This document shows positions 61,416 to 64,000 of a stretch of 64,000 nucleotides of DNA, piece by piece (within the stretch, counting starts at the first letter, position 1; every line of letters begins with the position of its first letter). The position numbers and the translations under genes are program-made. The notes beneath the pieces were generated by a model. The model made no database searches, was not told the origin of the DNA, and saw nothing but the letters and a program-made list of their open reading frames with translations. Origin of the DNA: Flavobacterium marginilacus (GTDB lineage: Bacteria > Bacteroidota > Bacteroidia > Flavobacteriales > Flavobacteriaceae); the NCBI RefSeq assembly GCF_026870155.1, contig NZ_CP113975.1, forward strand, positions 2,294,001 to 2,358,000, in the 5' to 3' direction.

Positions 61416-62537
61416 ATGGAAAAAGAAAATAACGCACAGCACTTTCTGGATTTAATTCAAAAATCAAGAAAAGGGAAGTTTAAAATCTACATTGGCATGA
61501 GTGCCGGCGTGGGCAAATCTTTTCGTATGCTTCAGGAAGCGCATTCGTTATTGCGAAACGGAATCGATATAAAAATTGGTTATATTGAAACTCATAATCG
61601 TAAGGAAACACACGAATTATTGGAGGGGTTGCCAATTATTCCCCGAAGAACCATTTTTTATAAAGGAAAACAGCTGGAAGAAATGGATGTCCAAGCCATT
61701 ATCAATCTTCGTCCGGAAGTAGTAATTGTTGATGAATTAGCACATAGCAATATTGAGGGCAGTAAAAACGAAAAACGCTGGCAAGATGTTTTAGAGATTT
61801 TGGAAGCTGGAATTAATGTAATTTCGGCAGTAAATATTCAGCATATTGAAAGTTTAAATCAGGATATAAAACAAATTACAAATGTTGAAGTCAAAGAACG
61901 TATTCCTGATAATGTTTTGAGACTGGCAGATGAAGTGGTGAATATCGATTTAACTTCCGATGAATTAATCAATCGGTTAAAAGAAGGTAAAATCTACACA
62001 GAAGATAAAATCCAAATGGCTTTAAATAATTTTTTTAAGCCAAATCAGATTCTTCAATTGCGTGAATTGGCACTGAAAGAAGTAGCCAGTCAAGTAGTCC
62101 GAAAAGTGGAGAATGAGGTGCCAAAAAACATAGCATTGAGACAAGAAAAACTCTTGGCTTGCATTAGCAGCAATGATAAAACAGCCAAAATTGTCATTCG
62201 AAAAGCGGCTCGTTTAGCGAGTTATTACAATAGCGATTGGTCTGTTTTATATGTTCAAACACCTAAAGAAAGCAGCGAAAAAATTGCACTTGATAAACAA
62301 AGACATTTGATAAATAATTTCAAATTAGCAGCTGAACTCGGTGCAGAAGTGATTAAAGTGGAAAACAAAAAAATTACTGATGCCATTTTAAAAATAGTCG
62401 AACAGAAACAAATCACGACTGTTTGTATAGGAAAACCACATTTGAGTTTACTTAAAGTAATTTTGTCAACATCAATTTTTAAAAGACTATTGAATAATCT
62501 TTCATCATCGAATGTTGACCTTGTAATACTATCATAA
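61416..62537 (+). CDS. kdpD: KdpD N-terminal-type sensor protein without kinase domain
   Basis: 373 residues. The KdpD domain (about 19-228) has the Walker-A-like FKIYIGMSAGVGKSFRMLQE, then KIGYIETHNRKETHELLEGL and VIVDELAHSNIEGSKNEKRW. A universal-stress-like domain follows (about 245-373, KLLACISSNDKTAKIVIRKA). Full KdpD (about 890 residues) also has DUF4118 membrane helices and a histidine kinase, missing here; a separate kinase gene follows 86 bp downstream. Confidence 0.92.
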   Translation: MEKENNAQHFLDLIQKSRKGKFKIYIGMSAGVGKSFRMLQEAHSLLRNGIDIKIGYIETHNRKETHELLEGLPIIPRRTIFYKGKQLEEMDVQAIINLRPEVVIVDELAHSNIEGSKNEKRWQDVLEILEAGINVISAVNIQHIESLNQDIKQITNVEVKERIPDNVLRLADEVVNIDLTSDELINRLKEGKIYTEDKIQMALNNFFKPNQILQLRELALKEVASQVVRKVENEVPKNIALRQEKLLACISSNDKTAKIVIRKAARLASYYNSDWSVLYVQTPKESSEKIALDKQRHLINNFKLAAELGAEVIKVENKKITDAILKIVEQKQITTVCIGKPHLSLLKVILSTSIFKRLLNNLSSSNVDLVILS

Positions 62538-62623
62538 AATGAAATCGCTATGATTCCAAAAACTCAAAAAAAATGAAGAATTGCGATTAGATATGATCAA
62601 TAAAAAACAATAAATATCTATTT

Positions 62624-64000
62624 ATGAAAATTAAAACTAAATTAAATTTAGGAGTTGGATTATTATTTTTATTAATATTTATCCTGACACTAGTTAGTGC
62701 CTATTATATTTTTTTAATAAAAAATGACACTGGAAATATTTTGAAAGCTAATTATAATACATTAGAATACTCTCGGAATATGCTGCTTTCATTAGATGAA
62801 ATAGCGTTTAATGAAAATAAAGCTATTGCAGTTTTTGAAATCAATCTCAAAAAACAAGAAGCAAACATTACAGAAGTAAACGAAGACATACTCACAAAAA
62901 AATTAGAATCTAATTTTAATTTATTAAAGCAGAATAAAAGCGCCGAAAAAATAAAAGCTCAAATCCGGCAAAATATTTTCGAGATTATGAGGCTCAATAT
63001 GAATGCTATAAAAATTAAAAGCGATATTGCAAAACATACTGCCGAAACTGCTAATTTGTGGATTGCCGTTGTGGGTACATTATGCTTTCTGATTGCTTTT
63101 AATTTATTAATTAATCTGCCTAATAATATTGCGAATCCCATCAAGGAATTAACAGCAAGTATTAAGGAAATTGCTAATAAAAACTATTCTGAAAGAGTTA
63201 ATTTCTGGCACCATAATGAATTTGGAGATTTAGCCAAATCGTTCAATACAATGGCTGAAAAACTACAAGAGTATCACAACAGCAACTTGTATAAATTGTC
63301 ATTTGAAAAGAAACGTTTGGAAACATTAATCAATAATATGCATGATCCTATCATTGGTTTAGATAATCAGGGTGTAATTTTATTTATCAATGATCAAGCG
63401 TTGAAAATCATAGGTATGAAACAAGAAGATGTTCTTGGAAAATTAGCAGCAAATCTGGCTTTAACAAATGATTTAATGAAGTCTTTAATCATTAGTGAAT
63501 CGGATAATTCAAAGGCACATCCAATGAAGATTTTTGCTGATGCCAAAGAAAGTTATTTTGAAAAAGAAATGGTGAATATTACCATCAAACCAACGGGAGA
63601 AGACGAGTCTATATCCATTGGCAATGTTATTATTTTAAGAAACATCACTGTTTTTAAAGAATTGGATTTTGCTAAAACAAATTTCATAGCTACAGTTTCC
63701 CACGAATTGAAAACTCCTATTTCATCCATAAAAATGAGTTTACAATTATTAGAAAACAAAACCACCGGAATCCTTAATGAAGAGCAGAAACATTTGATTG
63801 AGAGTATTAAAGACGATAGTCAGCGGCTCTTAAAAATTACAGGAGAATTATTAGAATTGTCACAGCTCGAAACAGGAAATATCCAGTTGAATATTGAAAA
63901 AAGCAATCCTTACGAAATAGTTCATTATGCCACCGAAGCGGTCAAAGTAAAAGCAGAACAAAAACAAATTGAAATTAGTATAGATGCAGAAACCGATTTA
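62624..64000 (+). CDS. Sensor histidine kinase with HAMP and PAS domains (3' end beyond window)
   Basis: 459 residues visible from MKIKTKLNLGVGLLFLLIFI; the frame is open at the edge. Membrane helices near 8-32 and 147-165 flank a sensor region of about 115 residues. HAMP about 166-220 (ANPIKELTASIKEIANKNYS), PAS about 230-340 (LETLINNMHDPIIGLDNQGV), HisKA with His360 in FIATVSHELKTPISSIKMSL. The ATPase domain lies outside. It probably phosphorylates the sigma-54 regulator at 51983 together with the KdpD-like protein. Confidence 0.9.
   Translation, partial: MKIKTKLNLGVGLLFLLIFILTLVSAYYIFLIKNDTGNILKANYNTLEYSRNMLLSLDEIAFNENKAIAVFEINLKKQEANITEVNEDILTKKLESNFNLLKQNKSAEKIKAQIRQNIFEIMRLNMNAIKIKSDIAKHTAETANLWIAVVGTLCFLIAFNLLINLPNNIANPIKELTASIKEIANKNYSERVNFWHHNEFGDLAKSFNTMAEKLQEYHNSNLYKLSFEKKRLETLINNMHDPIIGLDNQGVILFINDQALKIIGMKQEDVLGKLAANLALTNDLMKSLIISESDNSKAHPMKIFADAKESYFEKEMVNITIKPTGEDESISIGNVIILRNITVFKELDFAKTNFIATVSHELKTPISSIKMSLQLLENKTTGILNEEQKHLIESIKDDSQRLLKITGELLELSQLETGNIQLNIEKSNPYEIVHYATEAVKVKAEQKQIEISIDAETDL

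Overview
The window is from a low-GC Bacteroidota chromosome, most likely Flavobacterium or a close relative. The pointers are a SusC/SusD pair with its own ECF sigma/FecR switch, a GldA/GldF/GldG-type ABC exporter, TAnnTTTG-type promoters, a tpiA/DoxX/DUF1599/folP neighbourhood and split-sensor kdp genes. No rRNA or tRNA gene was recognised.

Layout. (1) 1-9.1 kb: housekeeping block (TPR protein, tpiA, TlpA-like thioredoxin, DoxX-family protein, DUF1599, folP, a lipoprotein, a CHRD lipoprotein, rlmH, TauE/SafE exporter, GNAT). (2) 9.3-9.7 kb: decayed parDE toxin-antitoxin genes and an inverted repeat. (3) 9.99-31.1 kb: the main feature, an integron-type cassette array. I count 28 attC-like sites of about 131-135 bp (one split by an IS110 element), plus a degenerate half site at the left end. 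They delimit 29 cassettes (A to U, some in several copies). In all 29 cassettes the two ends carry perfectly complementary 7-mers (GTTRRRY-like / RYYYAAC-like), and these 7-mers differ from cassette to cassette, as integron recombination predicts. Fourteen cassettes carry genes: an AAA ATPase + RloB-type defence pair, a HigBA toxin-antitoxin pair, a trypsin-like protease, a pentapeptide-like membrane protein, a DUF6985-like protein, and several exported or small unknown proteins. Fifteen have no credible ORF. These fall into families; one (three copies) shows compensatory changes in a long stem, another is present five times and looks identical. No integron integrase is visible. A candidate promoter and attI-like junction sit at the right end, and a minus-strand terminator sits beyond the left end. 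All gene cassettes except the defence pair read leftwards.

(4) 31.1-32.5 kb: gene-free zone with a probable group II intron fragment, hairpin repeats and a 160-bp MITE-like element (two more copies at 33.5 and 48.7 kb). (5) 32.5-48.5 kb: outer-membrane phospholipase A; then, on the minus strand, sigma factor -> FecR -> SusC -> SusD -> ABC ATPase -> fused GldF/GldG-like permease -> M16 protease; then an M28 peptidase. (6) 48.6-51.9 kb: IS3 remnant, SDR oxidoreductase and AraC regulator sharing an operator-like repeat, and a tyrosine-recombinase tail. (7) 51.9-64 kb: potassium-uptake locus: a sigma-54 response regulator, a small DUF-type gene, a 28-aa membrane peptide, kdpF, kdpA, kdpB, kdpC, an intact IS4-family element with a 9-bp target duplication, a porin, a KdpD N-terminal-type protein, and a separate HAMP/PAS histidine kinase that runs off the window.

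How it fits together: the array looks like a mobile gene reservoir read from a promoter at its right end. The two stress/defence cassettes carry their own Bacteroidota-type promoters, and nearly all other cassette genes have no recognisable promoter. The kdp locus is a self-contained K+ sensing and uptake unit interrupted by a recent IS.
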